Assembly: GCA_035533595.1 (NCBI GenBank)
Contig: DATLTN010000045.1
Span: forward strand, 1-51,356
Direction of reading: 5' to 3'
Length of the DNA: 51,356 nt
DNA from: Acidimicrobiales bacterium
GTDB lineage: Bacteria; Actinomycetota; Acidimicrobiia; Acidimicrobiales; Bog-793
Shown: positions 32,755 to 41,445 of the stretch, one piece after another
Position numbering within the stretch: the stretch's first letter is position 1
How the letters are laid out: every line of letters starts with the position of its first letter
The notes under the pieces: generated by a model
The model's input: only the letters and a program-made list of their open reading frames with translations
Told to the model about the DNA's origin: nothing
Database searches by the model: none
Made by a program: the position numbers and the translations under genes

Positions 32755-34160
32755 CCTCGCACCTCCCCCTCGTTGGGGGCAACCCGGCCGGCCGGATCCG
32801 AGGTGGGAAGGGGCGCCTCCCCGGAGTGCCGCGGCCGTCGGAGGGCGAGGCGGGGGACGCGGCGGCGGACCCGGCGGCGGCGCGTCGGCGAGGCGAGGTC
32901 GGGCTCGCCGGCGACCGCGACCCCCGCGGCGCCGCTCACCGTCACCGAGATCGGCGGCCCGGAACGGCCGTGGCGGGGGCGCGTCGGCTCCACCTCGCCG
33001 GGCGGGGCGAGCGGCACCCCCTCGGCGGTGAGGACCGGGGCCTCGGTCGGCGTCCCGGCCGGATGGAAGAGCGTGTAGAGCCCGACGCCGAGCACGGCGA
33101 GGCCGACCGGGACGTAGGCGTTGGCGCGGTTGTCGAAGACCGGGATGAGGACGAAGGCCGAGAGGACCGCCGTCCAGGACCACAAGATGAGCACCGCGCG
33201 GCGCTGCCCGTGGCCGAGGCGCACCAGCCGGTGGTGGAGGTGGCCGAGGTCGCGCGCCGCGAAGCTCGAGCGCCGCGCCGTGCGTCGGACGATCGCGAAC
33301 GCGGTATCGAGGATCGGCACCCCGAGGATGAAGAAGGGGAGGAAGAGCGGGGCGAAGCGGAAGAAGGTGAGCCCCGAGACGTGGATCGGCTGCGAGCTGC
33401 TCGACTCGGTCCGGCCGCCGATCACCATCGTCGCCGCCGCCATCAACAGCCCGAGGAACAGCGCCCCGCCGTCGCCCATGAACAGCCTCGCCGGGTGGAA
33501 GTTGTGGGGCAGGAAACCGATGCACACGCCACAGGCGATCAGCGCGACGAGCGGGCCGATCGAGTCCGGGGCGAGGTCGCCGAGGTGCTCGAGACGCAGC
33601 CCGTAGACGCAGAGCGAGCCGGAGGCGATCGCCACGATCCCCGCGGCGAGGCCGTCGAGGCCGTCGATGAGGTTCACCGCGTTGGCCATGCCGACCACCC
33701 ACAGCGCCGTGATCAGCGGCAGCTCGGAGGGGGAGAGGTTGATGATCGGGGCGTAGAAGGGGATCTTGAAATAGAACATCGTCACCCCGAGCGAGACGAG
33801 GGCCATCGCCGCGAGCACCTGGCCGGCGACCTTGGCCGGGGCGGAGATGTCCCGCACGTCGTCGATCAGCCCGACGAGGTAGATGAGGATCGCGCCGATG
33901 ATCACCCCGAGCGGCTCGAGGGAGGTCCGGAAGATGCCCCCGAAGGTGTGGACGCGCGAGGCGACGAACATCGAGATGAGGAAGGCGACGAGCATCGCCC
34001 CCCCGCCGGCGATCGGCGTCGGGAGCGCGTGCATCCGCCCCTCGCCCGGCTGGTCGACGGCGCCGATGCGGCGCGCCAGCGCACTGATCGGGAAGCACGC
34101 GAGGTAGCTCGAGAGCGCCGCCACCCCGAACAGGGCGAGGTAGGGGAGGTAGGGCTTCAC
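32751..34160 (-). CDS. wecA: Undecaprenyl-phosphate GlcNAc-1-phosphate transferase (WecA/TagO family)
   Basis: A 469-aa polytopic MraY/WecA-family enzyme with about ten or eleven helices. It transfers a sugar-1-P from UDP-sugar to decaprenyl/undecaprenyl phosphate. Catalytic Asp motifs are YLVGLIDDVRD, NAVNLIDGLDGLAAG and FMGDGGALFLG, and the last-loop HLHHRLVRLGHG distinguishes WecA types from MraY. In mycobacteria this enzyme starts the arabinogalactan linker. The final ~110 residues are a basic/proline-rich cytoplasmic tail, not part of the usual family. Start GTG 34160 after GGGGAGGGG. Confidence 0.93.
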   Translation of the reverse strand: MKPYLPYLALFGVAALSSYLACFPISALARRIGAVDQPGEGRMHALPTPIAGGGAMLVAFLISMFVASRVHTFGGIFRTSLEPLGVIIGAILIYLVGLIDDVRDISAPAKVAGQVLAAMALVSLGVTMFYFKIPFYAPIINLSPSELPLITALWVVGMANAVNLIDGLDGLAAGIVAIASGSLCVYGLRLEHLGDLAPDSIGPLVALIACGVCIGFLPHNFHPARLFMGDGGALFLGLLMAAATMVIGGRTESSSSQPIHVSGLTFFRFAPLFLPFFILGVPILDTAFAIVRRTARRSSFAARDLGHLHHRLVRLGHGQRRAVLILWSWTAVLSAFVLIPVFDNRANAYVPVGLAVLGVGLYTLFHPAGTPTEAPVLTAEGVPLAPPGEVEPTRPRHGRSGPPISVTVSGAAGVAVAGEPDLASPTRRRRVRRRVPRLALRRPRHSGEAPLPTSDPAGRVAPNEGEVRG

Positions 34161-34202
34161 CTCGGCGACCCCTCCCCCCGCCGTCGCCTCATGCCGGAGC
34201 GC

Positions 34203-35501
34203 TCAGCGCGCTGCGCCGACGAGCTGGTCCGCGTCCGGGTAGGGGTCGAAGTGGCCACAGAGCGAGCGGACCTCCTCGCGCACCGCGGCGAGATTCTCCT
34301 CCGATGCGTGGTCGCGCAGCACCCTCCCCATCAGGCGGGCGATCTCGCCCATCTGCGCCGCGCCCATGCCGGCGGTCGTCTCGGCGGCGGAGCCGAGGCG
34401 GAGGCCGCTCGTGATGAACGGGGAGCGGGGGTCGTCGGGGATCTGGTTGCGGTTGCAGGTGATGCCGGCGCGGTCGAGCGCCTCCTGCGCGGTCTTCCCG
34501 GTGAGCTCGGCGTCGAAGCTGCGCAGGTCGAGGATCACCTGGTGGTTGGCGGTGCCCCCCGAGACGAGGCGGAAGCCCTCCTCCGCGAGGCCCGCCGCGA
34601 GCGCGGCGGCGTTCTCCACCACGCGCTGCGCGTAGCTGCGGAAGTCCTCGGTCGCCGCCTCGCGGAAGGCGACCGCCTTGGCGGCGATCACGTGCTCGAG
34701 CGGCCCGCCCTGCAGACCGGGGAAGACTGCGCCGTCGATCGCGCGCGCGTGCTCCTCGTTGCAGAGGATGGCGCCGCCGCGCGGCCCGCGCAGCGTCTTG
34801 TGGGTCGTGAAAGTGACGACGTCCGCGACGCCGACGGGGCTCGGGTGCACGCCCCCGGCGATCAGCCCGGCGGGGTGGGCGGCGTCGAACATGAACAGCG
34901 CCCCGACCTCGTCGGCGATCTCGCGGAAAGGCTCCGGGTCGATGATCTGGGTGTAGGCGGTGGTGCCGGCGACGATGATGCGCGGGCGCTCGGCGAGGGC
35001 GAGGTCGCGCAGCCGGTCGAGGTCGATGCGCTCGCCGCCGCCTGCGTCGTCCGCCGGGGTCACCCCGTAGGAGACGAAGCGGTAGGTCTTGCCGGTGATC
35101 GAGACCGGCGAGCCGTGGGTGAGGTGGCCGCCCTGGTCGAGGCGCATCGCGAGGATCGTGTCGCCGGGCTCGGCGAGGGCGAGGTAGACGGCGAGGTTGG
35201 CGGGCGCGCCGGCGTGCGGCTGCACGTTGGCGTGCTCGGCGCCGAAGAGGTCCTTCGCCCGCTCGCGGGCGAGGTCCTCGACCTCGTCAGCGAAGACGTT
35301 GCCGCCGTAGTAGCGGCGCCCGGGGTAGCCCTCGGAGTACTTGTTCGTGAGCACCGACGCGGTCGCCGCGAGCACCGCCGGCGAGGTGAAGTTCTCCGAC
35401 GCGATCAGCTGGATCGTCGTCCGCTGCCGGTCGAGCTCGTCACCGAGGATCCGTGCCACCTCCGGGTCTGCGGAGAGGTCGCCGCCACCGAATGGGCTCA
35501 A
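34203..35501 (-). CDS. glyA: Serine hydroxymethyltransferase
   Basis: GlyA (432 aa) converts serine and tetrahydrofolate to glycine and methylene-THF. The PLP lysine is Lys235 in TFTTHKTLRGPRGG; other blocks are IQLIASENFTSPAVLAA, NKYSEGYPGRRYYGG and HLTHGSPVS. The start is TTG 35501, with GGAGGAG five bases upstream; the frame is open further up but that part is not family-like. Two changes from the consensus are seen: PHAGAPAN for PHSGAQAN and FDAAHPAGL for D.AHIAGL. It lies between sua5/ABC relic and wecA, as in Streptomyces. Confidence 0.95.
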   Translation of the reverse strand: MSPFGGGDLSADPEVARILGDELDRQRTTIQLIASENFTSPAVLAATASVLTNKYSEGYPGRRYYGGNVFADEVEDLARERAKDLFGAEHANVQPHAGAPANLAVYLALAEPGDTILAMRLDQGGHLTHGSPVSITGKTYRFVSYGVTPADDAGGGERIDLDRLRDLALAERPRIIVAGTTAYTQIIDPEPFREIADEVGALFMFDAAHPAGLIAGGVHPSPVGVADVVTFTTHKTLRGPRGGAILCNEEHARAIDGAVFPGLQGGPLEHVIAAKAVAFREAATEDFRSYAQRVVENAAALAAGLAEEGFRLVSGGTANHQVILDLRSFDAELTGKTAQEALDRAGITCNRNQIPDDPRSPFITSGLRLGSAAETTAGMGAAQMGEIARLMGRVLRDHASEENLAAVREEVRSLCGHFDPYPDADQLVGAAR

Positions 35502-35586
35502 GGATGCTCCTCCAGGGTCAGCCCGCCGACGAGGCGCCTGACCGGCGCCAAATGCCGCCGAAACGCTTCGGGGCCGGGCACCGCGG

Positions 35587-35592
35587 ATAATA
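35587..35592 (-). promoter_or_regulatory. Probable -10 element TATTAT upstream of glyA
   Basis: Read on the minus strand, TATTAT stands in very G+C-rich DNA about 85 bases before the glyA start. It matches TATAAT in five of six positions. No good -35 is found at 16-18 bases, as is common in actinobacteria. It probably drives glyA and maybe wecA and the ATP synthase genes. Confidence 0.45.
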
Positions 35593-35635
35593 GCCAACGC
35601 CCTCCCCAAGGACCGCCCGGGTAAGTCCCGACCGG

Positions 35636-36412
35636 ATGGCGGCTCCTGCGATCTCGGTGCAGGGCCTCACCAAGCACGACGGCGACCTCGTCGCGGTGCA
35701 GGACGTCAGCTTCGAGGTGCCGCAGGGCCAGGTCTTCGCGCTCCTCGGGCCGAACGGCGCCGGCAAGACGACGACGGTCGAGATCCTCGAGGGCTTCCGC
35801 AAGGGCGACAACGGTGAGGTGCGCGTCCTCGGCTTCGACCCGAGCGCACGTCGCACGGCCCGCGACTTCCACCACCGCCTGGTCCTCGTGCAGCGGCGTG
35901 AGAACGGCCAGCTGAAGCGCCTCCGCCTCTCACCGCTGCCGGTGGCGGCCTTCCTCGGCGGCCTGATCCTCAACGTGCTCGTGATCTGTGCGGTGCAGAT
36001 CGCCGCGCTGCTGGCGCTCGGGCACTTCGCCTACCACGACCAGCTCGCCACCAACTGGGCGGCGCTGCCCATCGCCATCGTCGTCGGCGTCGTCTGCTTC
36101 GTGTCGGTCGGGGTGGGGGTGAGCGCGCTCGTGCCGAACCAGGAGTCCGGCGCGCCGATCATCAACCTCGTCTTCTTCGTTCTCGTCGCGATCTCGGGCA
36201 TCTGGTTCCCGATCGCCGGCACCTCGGGGCTCGCGAAGTTCGCCGCCTATCTGCCGATCCGCCACTTCGTGCTCGCCGTCTTCGCGGCCTTCGACCACAG
36301 CCCCGGCGCCTCACCGTGGGCCTGGCCGGACCTGCGGGTGCTCGTGATCTGGGCGGCGATCGGGATCCTGCTCGCCGTCCGACGCTTCAGCTTCGAGCCC
36401 CGTCGCCGCTGA
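35636..36412 (+). pseudogene. In-frame deletion fusion: ABC ATPase N-terminus joined to ABC-2 permease C-terminus
   Basis: The 258-codon frame begins as an ABC ATPase (ISVQGLTKHDGDLVAVQDVSFEV, Walker A GPNGAGKT at 38-45, then EVRVLGFDP). After the Q-loop region (HHRLVLVQ, residues 79-86) it switches directly to an ABC-2 permease at RRENGQLKRLRLSPLPVAAFLGG. About five membrane helices and an ABC-2-like end follow. The ABC signature, Walker B, H-loop and the first permease helices are missing. It looks like two adjacent genes joined by a deletion of roughly 1 kb that kept the frame. It cannot work as a transporter ATPase; it may still be translated. It lies on the opposite strand to glyA and overlaps the sua5 end. 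Confidence 0.75.
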
Positions 36413-37013
36413 GTGCCTCCGACAGCGCCCGCGCGCCGATCGGCCCCTCACGCAGCACCTCGGGCAGCGCGTCGAGCAGTGAGACGACCGTCGAGGGCTG
36501 GCCGTCGCGCACCCCGCCGTCGACCACCACGATCCCCGGGAAGGTGCGCCGCAGGACCCCGGCGTCGGTGATCGGGGGCTCGCCGTGCAGGTTGGCGCTC
36601 GTCACCGCGAGCGGCCCGAGTGAAGCGGCGAGGCGCCGCACGAGCGCGTCGTCGGGACAGCGCAGGCCGATCGAGGCTGGGTCACCACCGAGGGGGTAGT
36701 CCACCCCCGCGGCGCGTCGGGCGACGACGGTAAGCGGGCCCGGCCAGAAGGCCTCGGCGAGGCGCCCGAGGCCGCCGTCGGGGTCGGCGGCGAGCGCGAG
36801 GGCCTGGGAGGCGTCGGCGACGAGGACCGCGACCGCGACCGCTTCCGGGCGCCCCTTCAGCGCGAAGAGCTCCTCGAGCGCGTCGGGGAGCGCCGGCAGC
36901 ACGGCAAGGCCGTAGACGGTGTCGGTCGGGAGGCCGACGGCGCCGCCCGAGCGCAAGGCGACGAGCGCCGCCTCCTCGTCCGAGCCGGGCGCGGCGGGCT
37001 CAGAAGCGCGCAA
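36387..37013 (-). CDS. L-threonylcarbamoyladenylate synthase (Sua5/YwlC/TsaC)
   Basis: A 208-aa YrdC-domain enzyme that makes threonylcarbamoyl-AMP for t6A37 of tRNAs. GGAVGLPTDTVYGLA, the lysine in LFALKGRPEAVAVAVLVAD, FWPGPLTVVARR, IGLRCPDDALVRRLA and LAVTSANLHGEPP are diagnostic. It lacks the extra Sua5 C-terminal domain. Start TTG 37013 overlaps the end of prmC and has GGGAG about 10 bases upstream. The order prfA-prmC-sua5 is the standard actinobacterial one. Confidence 0.9.
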   Translation of the reverse strand: MRASEPAAPGSDEEAALVALRSGGAVGLPTDTVYGLAVLPALPDALEELFALKGRPEAVAVAVLVADASQALALAADPDGGLGRLAEAFWPGPLTVVARRAAGVDYPLGGDPASIGLRCPDDALVRRLAASLGPLAVTSANLHGEPPITDAGVLRRTFPGIVVVDGGVRDGQPSTVVSLLDALPEVLREGPIGARALSEALSGDGARS

Positions 37014-37839
37014 CGAGGACCCGCTCCCTTCCGGCGAGGTCGCGCTCGACGCGCGCCGCGGTCGCCCCCGCGCCCTCGGCGAGCGCGAGGACGTCGGCGC
37101 CCTGCCCGTCACCGATCTCGCAGACCAGCGGGGCGCCCGCCACGAGACGGCACGCCGCGCCGGCGAGCACCGCCGCGACCCCCTCGAGGCCGCTCGCGCC
37201 GGCGACGAGGGCAACGCGGGGGTCGTGCTCGCGCACCACCGGCTCGAGGTCGGCCCACTCCTGCTCCGCGACGTAGGGGGGGTTGGAGACGATGAGGTCG
37301 AACGCCCCAGCACCGCCGATCCCCGCGTACCAGTCGGCGGCGACGAGCCGCACGCGCTCGGCGACGGCCGGCGCCATGCGGGCGCGGTTCTCCGCTGCGA
37401 GCGCGAGCGCCTCGGTCGAGGCGTCGGTGGCGATCACCCGCAGCGCGGCGCGCTCGGTGCCGAGGGCGAGCGCGATCGCACCGCTCCCGGTCCCGAGGTC
37501 GAGGGCGCGGCCGGCGCCGGCCGGGTTGGCGTCGAGCTCGGCGAGGGCGACCCCGACGACGGTCTCGGTCTCCGGCCGCACGACGAGGGCGCGGCGGTCC
37601 TGCAGGAGGTCGAGCGTCCGGAAGCCCCAGTGGCCGACGACGTGCTGCAGCGGGAGCCCGCTCCGGCGCGCCGCCGAGAGGCGACCGGCGCGCTGGACGA
37701 GGTTCGCGGGCGCCTCCTCGTCGAAGCGCGCGGCGAGGGTCGAGAGGCGCTGGCCGGAGGCTTCCTCGAGCACGACCACGGCCTCGTGGCGGGCGCCGAG
37801 CTCCTCCACGAGCTGCGCGAAGAGGGCCGCGAGCCTCAA
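37000..37839 (-). CDS. prmC: Peptide chain release factor N5-glutamine methyltransferase
   Basis: PrmC/HemK (279 aa) methylates the glutamine of the GGQ motif in release factors. The SAM site is ALDLGTGSGAIALALG and the catalytic NPPY is at 186-189 in LIVSNPPYV. The N-terminal helical domain ends LPLQHVVGHWGF, as usual. The TTG start overlaps the stop of prfA (TTGA), so the enzyme is translationally coupled to its own substrate RF1. Confidence 0.95.
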   Translation of the reverse strand: MRLAALFAQLVEELGARHEAVVVLEEASGQRLSTLAARFDEEAPANLVQRAGRLSAARRSGLPLQHVVGHWGFRTLDLLQDRRALVVRPETETVVGVALAELDANPAGAGRALDLGTGSGAIALALGTERAALRVIATDASTEALALAAENRARMAPAVAERVRLVAADWYAGIGGAGAFDLIVSNPPYVAEQEWADLEPVVREHDPRVALVAGASGLEGVAAVLAGAACRLVAGAPLVCEIGDGQGADVLALAEGAGATAARVERDLAGRERVLVARF

Positions 37840-38930
37840 CGCTCGCCGTGCAGCTGCTCGGCGCGCTCGTTCGCGCCGAGCTCCTCGACGAGGTCGTCGA
37901 GGTCGCCCCCGAGCACCCGGTCGAGCGGGAAGCGCGCCTTTTGGAGGCGGTGGTCGGTGACGCGGTTGTCCTTGTAGTTGTAGGTGCGGATCTTCTCCGA
38001 GCGCCCGCCGGTGCCCACCTGCTCGCGGCGCGCCCGGCTGAGCTCGTCGGCCTGGCGGTCCTGTTCCATCTTCAACAGTCGCGCCCGCAGGACCGTCATC
38101 GCCTTGGCGCGGTTCTGGATCTGGCTCTTCTCGTCCTGCATCGCGACCACGACACCGGTCGGCAGGTGGGTGATGCGCACCGCGGAGTCGGTGGTGTTCA
38201 CCGACTGGCCCCCCGGCCCCGTCGAGCGGTAGACGTCGATGCGCAGGTCGCTCGCGTCGATCTGTACCTCGACCTCGTCGGCCTCGGGGAGGACCGTGAC
38301 CGCGGCCGAGGAGGTGTGCACCCGGCCCTGGGACTCGGTCACCGGCACGCGCTGCACGCGGTGCACCCCGCCCTCGAACTTGAGGCGCTGCCAGGCGTCC
38401 TTGCCCTGCACGACAAAGGTCGCCTCGTCGATCCCCCCGAGGTCCGAGAGCTGCAACGAGAGGGCCTCGGTGCGCCAGCCGCGGTGGTCGGCGTAGCGGA
38501 GGTACATGTCGTAGAGGTCCTTGCCGAAGAGGTTCGCCTCCTCGCCCCCCTCCGCGCCGCGGATCGAGATGATCACGTTGCGCCCGTCGTTGGGGTCGCG
38601 CGGCAACAGCAGCTCCCGCAGCTCCGCCTCGAGCAGCTCGACGCGCTGCTCGGCGCCGGCCAGCTCCTCGCGAGCGAGCTCGCGCTCGGGCGGCGGCGCC
38701 TCGTCGAGCATCTCGCGCGCCGCGCCGGCGTCGCCGATCGCGCCGCGCAGCAGCGTGAGGGCGCGCACGATGTCCTCGAGCTGCTTGTGCCGCTGGGAGG
38801 TCTCCCGGAAGGCGGTGCGGTCGCGCACGAGCTCGGGGTCCGAGAGCAGCACGAGCAGCCGCTCGTGCTCGGCCTCGAGGTCGGCCGCCTTCGTCAGCAG
38901 TTCCGCGCGGCCTTGTTCCTTCGGGTCCAC
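37836..38930 (-). CDS. prfA: Peptide chain release factor 1
   Basis: RF1 (364 aa) ends translation at UAA and UAG. The anticodon-like tripeptide is PVT (196-198) in [14 protein letters not shown], and the catalytic GGQ is at 240-242 in [44 protein letters not shown] follows, as in all class I factors. GTG start. It is preceded by rpmE and coupled to prmC. Confidence 0.97.
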   Translation of the reverse strand: MDPKEQGRAELLTKAADLEAEHERLLVLLSDPELVRDRTAFRETSQRHKQLEDIVRALTLLRGAIGDAGAAREMLDEAPPPERELAREELAGAEQRVELLEAELRELLLPRDPNDGRNVIISIRGAEGGEEANLFGKDLYDMYLRYADHRGWRTEALSLQLSDLGGIDEATFVVQGKDAWQRLKFEGGVHRVQRVPVTESQGRVHTSSAAVTVLPEADEVEVQIDASDLRIDVYRSTGPGGQSVNTTDSAVRITHLPTGVVVAMQDEKSQIQNRAKAMTVLRARLLKMEQDRQADELSRARREQVGTGGRSEKIRTYNYKDNRVTDHRLQKARFPLDRVLGGDLDDLVEELGANERAEQLHGER

Positions 38931-38952
38931 GCAGGCCTCGTTCGGTTCAGGT

Positions 38953-38973
38953 CCCCCGACGCGCGCCCGGGGG
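38953..38973 (-). terminator. G+C-rich hairpin between rpmE and prfA
   Basis: CCCCCG (38953-38958) pairs with CGGGGG (38968-38973) across a nine-base loop, between the rpmE stop and the prfA start. No T-run follows, so it may be only a weak terminator or an mRNA processing signal that lets L31 be made in excess over RF1. Confidence 0.35.
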
Positions 38974-38986
38974 AGGGGGAGTCAGC

Positions 38987-39199
38987 TCAGCGCTTGGAGG
39001 AGCGCTTGCCGTAGCGGCGCTCGAAGCGCTCGACACGGCCACCGGTGTCCACCAGCTTCTGCTTCCCCGTGTAGAAGGGGTGGCACTCGTTGCAGAGCTC
39101 CACGCGTAGTTCGCCCTTGGTCGAGCGCGTCGTGAAGGTGTTGCCGCACGAGCAGTGCACCGAGGCGATGACGTATTCGGGGTGGATGTCGGTCTTCAT
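38987..39199 (-). CDS. rpmE: Ribosomal protein L31
   Basis: L31 (70 aa) of the large subunit. It is the zinc-binding form: [12 protein letters not shown] and [29 protein letters not shown] include the cysteine set, so this is not the C-minus paralogue made under zinc limitation. Start ATG 39199 with GGAAGG four bases upstream. It lies between rho and prfA, the normal actinobacterial place. Confidence 0.97.
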   Translation of the reverse strand: MKTDIHPEYVIASVHCSCGNTFTTRSTKGELRVELCNECHPFYTGKQKLVDTGGRVERFERRYGKRSSKR

Positions 39200-39245
39200 G
39201 GTGCCTTCCAGGATAGCGGCGCCGTGCCCGTGGGCGGGCGGGTGG

Positions 39246-41120
39246 TCAGGTGTTGGGGACGGGTGCCTTCGCGATCTCGGCGAGGAACTCGTCGTTGGAG
39301 CGGGTCTGGCGGAGCTTGTCGATGAGCAGTTCGAGGCCCGCCGCGACGTTCCCCTCGCTCGAGAGGGCGTTCAGCACCCGGCGGAGCTTCCAGACCTGCT
39401 GCAGCTGGCCACGGTCGAAGAGCAGCTCCTCGTGACGGGTCGAGCTCGCGTTCACGTCGATCGAGGGGTAGAGACGGCGCTCGGAGAGCTTGCGGTCGAG
39501 GCGCAGCTCCATGTTGCCGGTCCCCTTGAACTCCTCGAAGATCACCTCGTCCATCCGTGAGCCGGTCTCGACGAGGGCCGTCGCGAGGATCGTGAGCGAG
39601 CCGCCCTCCTCGACGTTGCGGGCCGCGCCGAAGAAGCGCTTCGGGGGGTAGAGGGCGCCGGAGTCGACACCACCGGACATGATCCGCCCCGTCGCGGGCT
39701 GCGCGAGGTTGTAGGCGCGCGCGAGCCGGGTGATGCCGTCGAGGACGATGACGACGTCCTTGCCCAGCTCGACGAGGCGCTTCGCCCGCTCGATCGTGAG
39801 CTCGGCGACGGCGGTGTGCTCGTCGGCCGGCCGGTCGAAGGTCGAGGCGATGACCTCACCCTTCACCGAGCGGCGCATGTCGGTGACCTCTTCGGGGCGC
39901 TCGTCGACGAGCAGCACGATGAGGTGCACCTCGGGGTCGTTGGCCTCGATCGAGTGCGCGATCTGCTTCAGGATCGTGGTCTTGCCGGCCTTCGGCGGCG
40001 AGACGATGAGGCCGCGCTGGCCCTTGCCGATCGGGGAGATGAGGTCGACGATGCGCGCCGTCACGTTCGTCGGGTCGGCGGCGAGCTCGAGGTGCAGCTG
40101 CTCGTCGGGGAAGAGCGGGGTGAGGTCCTCGAAGCGGGGGCGCAAACGCGCCTCCTCGGGGTTCATCCCGCCGACGGAGTCGATGCGCACGAGGGCCGGG
40201 TACTTCTCGCTCGCCCCGGCGGGGCGGCACGCCCCCTCGATCGCGTCGCCGCGGCGCAGCGCGAAGCGCCGGGCCTGGCTCACCGAGACATAGACGTCGC
40301 GTTGGCTGGCGAGGTAGCCGGAGGTGCGGAGGAAGCCGTAGCCCTCGTCGCGGAGGTCGAGGAGGCCCTTCACCGGGATCAGCTCGCCCGAGTAGGGCGC
40401 GTCCGCGGCCGCGGCACCCTCGCCGCCCACGCGCTCGCGGTCGCGCCCGCGGCGGCGACGCCCTCGGCGGTTGCCCACGTCGAGCTGCCCACCGCCCTGG
40501 CCACCCTGGTTGCTCTGGTTGCCGGGACCACCCTGGTTGCCCTGGTTGCCCTGACCCCCTTGGCCACCCTGGTTGCTCTGGTTGCCGGGACCACCCTGGT
40601 TCTGCTGGTTCTGCTGGTTGCGCTGGCCCTGGCCCTGGCCGTTCTGGTGCGACTGGCCCTGCCCGTTGCTCTTGGCGGGGCCTTCGGCGGAGAACTCGGC
40701 CGTGTCGCCGAGCGGCGCGGCACCGTTCTGCTCGGTCGTCACCTCTGGGGCGCCATCGGCGGGGGCCCCTTGGTCTGCCTCGGCAGCGGCGGGCGCCTCG
40801 GCGGCGTCGTCCTCTGCCGTCGGGGCGCGCTCCGCGGGGGCCTCCCCTGCGTCGGCGTCGGCGTCGGCCGCGGCCTCGGCGCGCGCCCGCGGCGGACGCC
40901 GCCTCGGGCCGCCGTTCGCCGGCGCGTCGGGGGCGGGGCTCGCGGCGCCGTCTGCCACGGCGGCCTCCGGGCCCACACCGGTCGCCTGCAGGATGAGGTC
41001 GATGATGTCGGCCTTCTTCAGACGGGCTGCGGGTTTGAGGGCCATCGCGGTGGCGATGGCGTGGAGCTCATCGCGCTCCTTGCGTTCAAGGATCGAGCGC
41101 TCAAGCTGCTCAGCGACCAT
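39246..41120 (-). CDS. rho: Transcription termination factor Rho with Q/N/G-rich insert
   Basis: Rho (624 aa) is the hexameric RNA helicase for factor-dependent termination. The N-terminal HTH-like domain (to ~48) is followed by an Ala/Glu-rich acidic part, a Gln/Asn/Gly-rich tract (about 152-212) and an Arg-rich patch. Then come the RNA-binding CSD ([27 protein letters not shown]) and the ATPase: Walker [10 protein letters not shown] (374-382), [13 protein letters not shown] and [12 protein letters not shown]. Actinobacterial Rho commonly has a long disordered insert with basic residues that aids RNA binding; the prion-like Q/N composition is striking here. Start ATG 41120. A long leader with a promoter precedes it. 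Confidence 0.97.
   Translation of the reverse strand: MVAEQLERSILERKERDELHAIATAMALKPAARLKKADIIDLILQATGVGPEAAVADGAASPAPDAPANGGPRRRPPRARAEAAADADADAGEAPAERAPTAEDDAAEAPAAAEADQGAPADGAPEVTTEQNGAAPLGDTAEFSAEGPAKSNGQGQSHQNGQGQGQRNQQNQQNQGGPGNQSNQGGQGGQGNQGNQGGPGNQSNQGGQGGGQLDVGNRRGRRRRGRDRERVGGEGAAAADAPYSGELIPVKGLLDLRDEGYGFLRTSGYLASQRDVYVSVSQARRFALRRGDAIEGACRPAGASEKYPALVRIDSVGGMNPEEARLRPRFEDLTPLFPDEQLHLELAADPTNVTARIVDLISPIGKGQRGLIVSPPKAGKTTILKQIAHSIEANDPEVHLIVLLVDERPEEVTDMRRSVKGEVIASTFDRPADEHTAVAELTIERAKRLVELGKDVVIVLDGITRLARAYNLAQPATGRIMSGGVDSGALYPPKRFFGAARNVEEGGSLTILATALVETGSRMDEVIFEEFKGTGNMELRLDRKLSERRLYPSIDVNASSTRHEELLFDRGQLQQVWKLRRVLNALSSEGNVAAGLELLIDKLRQTRSNDEFLAEIAKAPVPNT
40498..40601. repeat. 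41-bp perfect direct repeat within rho, period 63 bp
   Basis: Copies at 40498-40538 and 40561-40601 are identical over 41 bases, and the 63-bp period keeps the rho frame. They encode two copies of [15 protein letters not shown]. The surrounding DNA is also made of degenerate CTGGTTG units. The array can grow or shrink by 21 residues through slippage without breaking rho. Confidence 0.9.
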
Positions 41121-41217
41121 TGGTCTTGCTCCTGGTTGTCACTTTGGGAAGTTGCGGGAAAAGGACTTGAGATCCAGCGCTCGGGCGTGGCGCCGAAGGC
41201 TCGGCGTGCGGCCCACC

Positions 41218-41244
41218 CGTCGGTCCCGGAGTGCAGGACCGACG
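41218..41244 (-). promoter_or_regulatory. Leader hairpin, 9-bp perfect stem
   Basis: CGTCGGTCC (41218-41226) and GGACCGACG (41236-41244) are perfect inverted arms around a nine-base loop. It lies about 100 bases before the rho start, inside the transcribed leader. It could act as an RNA structure in Rho autoregulation. Confidence 0.5.
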
Positions 41245-41364
41245 AACCGTCCGGTCGCCGCCTGGCACCGATGTCACCATCGGCTGCGGCCCCGACCGAA
41301 CACTGCGCGGAGGACTGCCGGAAGTGCGATCTCAAGAAGTACGGGATCCGACCGCCAGGGTCGA

Positions 41365-41382
41365 CGGCGCCGATCGGCGCCG
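41365..41382 (-). promoter_or_regulatory. 18-bp perfect palindrome CGGCGCCGATCGGCGCCG near the rho transcript start
   Basis: All 18 bases are self-complementary. It lies about 20-35 bases downstream of the predicted transcription start. It could be an operator bound as DNA, or a 5' hairpin in the mRNA. Confidence 0.5.
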
Positions 41383-41406
41383 GTCCTGAGCGGAGGAAGT
41401 ACAGCC

Positions 41407-41435
41407 AGTGTATCGCCGCCCCCGGGGGGCGACAA
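41407..41435 (-). promoter_or_regulatory. Probable rho promoter, with inverted repeat in the spacer
   Basis: On the minus strand TTGTCG (41435-41430) and TACACT (41412-41407) are separated by exactly 17 bases, a good match to a vegetative sigma-70-type promoter. The spacer is dominated by CGCCCCCCGGGGGCG, whose 7-base arms (41417-41431) are perfect inverted repeats. The promoter begins a few bases after the stop of the upstream hydrolase gene, so that repeat could double as a terminator of that gene. Confidence 0.6.
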
Positions 41436-41445
41436 CGCAATGGCC

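Larger units (their letters stand above)
41121..41445 (-). promoter_or_regulatory. Rho leader region, no gene, structured
   Basis: This 325-bp stretch between rho and the hydrolase gene shows no credible coding frame. From the promoter at 41407-41435 it gives a leader of about 280 bases. Three strong hairpins lie in it: 41365-41382 (18-bp perfect palindrome), 41268-41283 (6-bp stem CCGATG/CATCGG, loop of 4) and 41218-41244 (9-bp stem, loop of 9). Long leaders are used for autoregulation of rho in other bacteria. No T-runs mark a simple terminator. Confidence 0.55.

Noticed and set aside
32755-34098. Long frame joining the AtpZ-like gene with sequence antisense-free but out of frame in wecA
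   Set aside because: The upstream part is a shifted-frame shadow of wecA, with no MraY/WecA motifs; only the last ~71 codons look like a real protein.
40498-40640. Possible CRISPR-like or intergenic tandem array
   Set aside because: The repeats have a 63-bp period, lie in frame inside rho and encode a Q/N/G-rich tract; there are no spacers of unique sequence.
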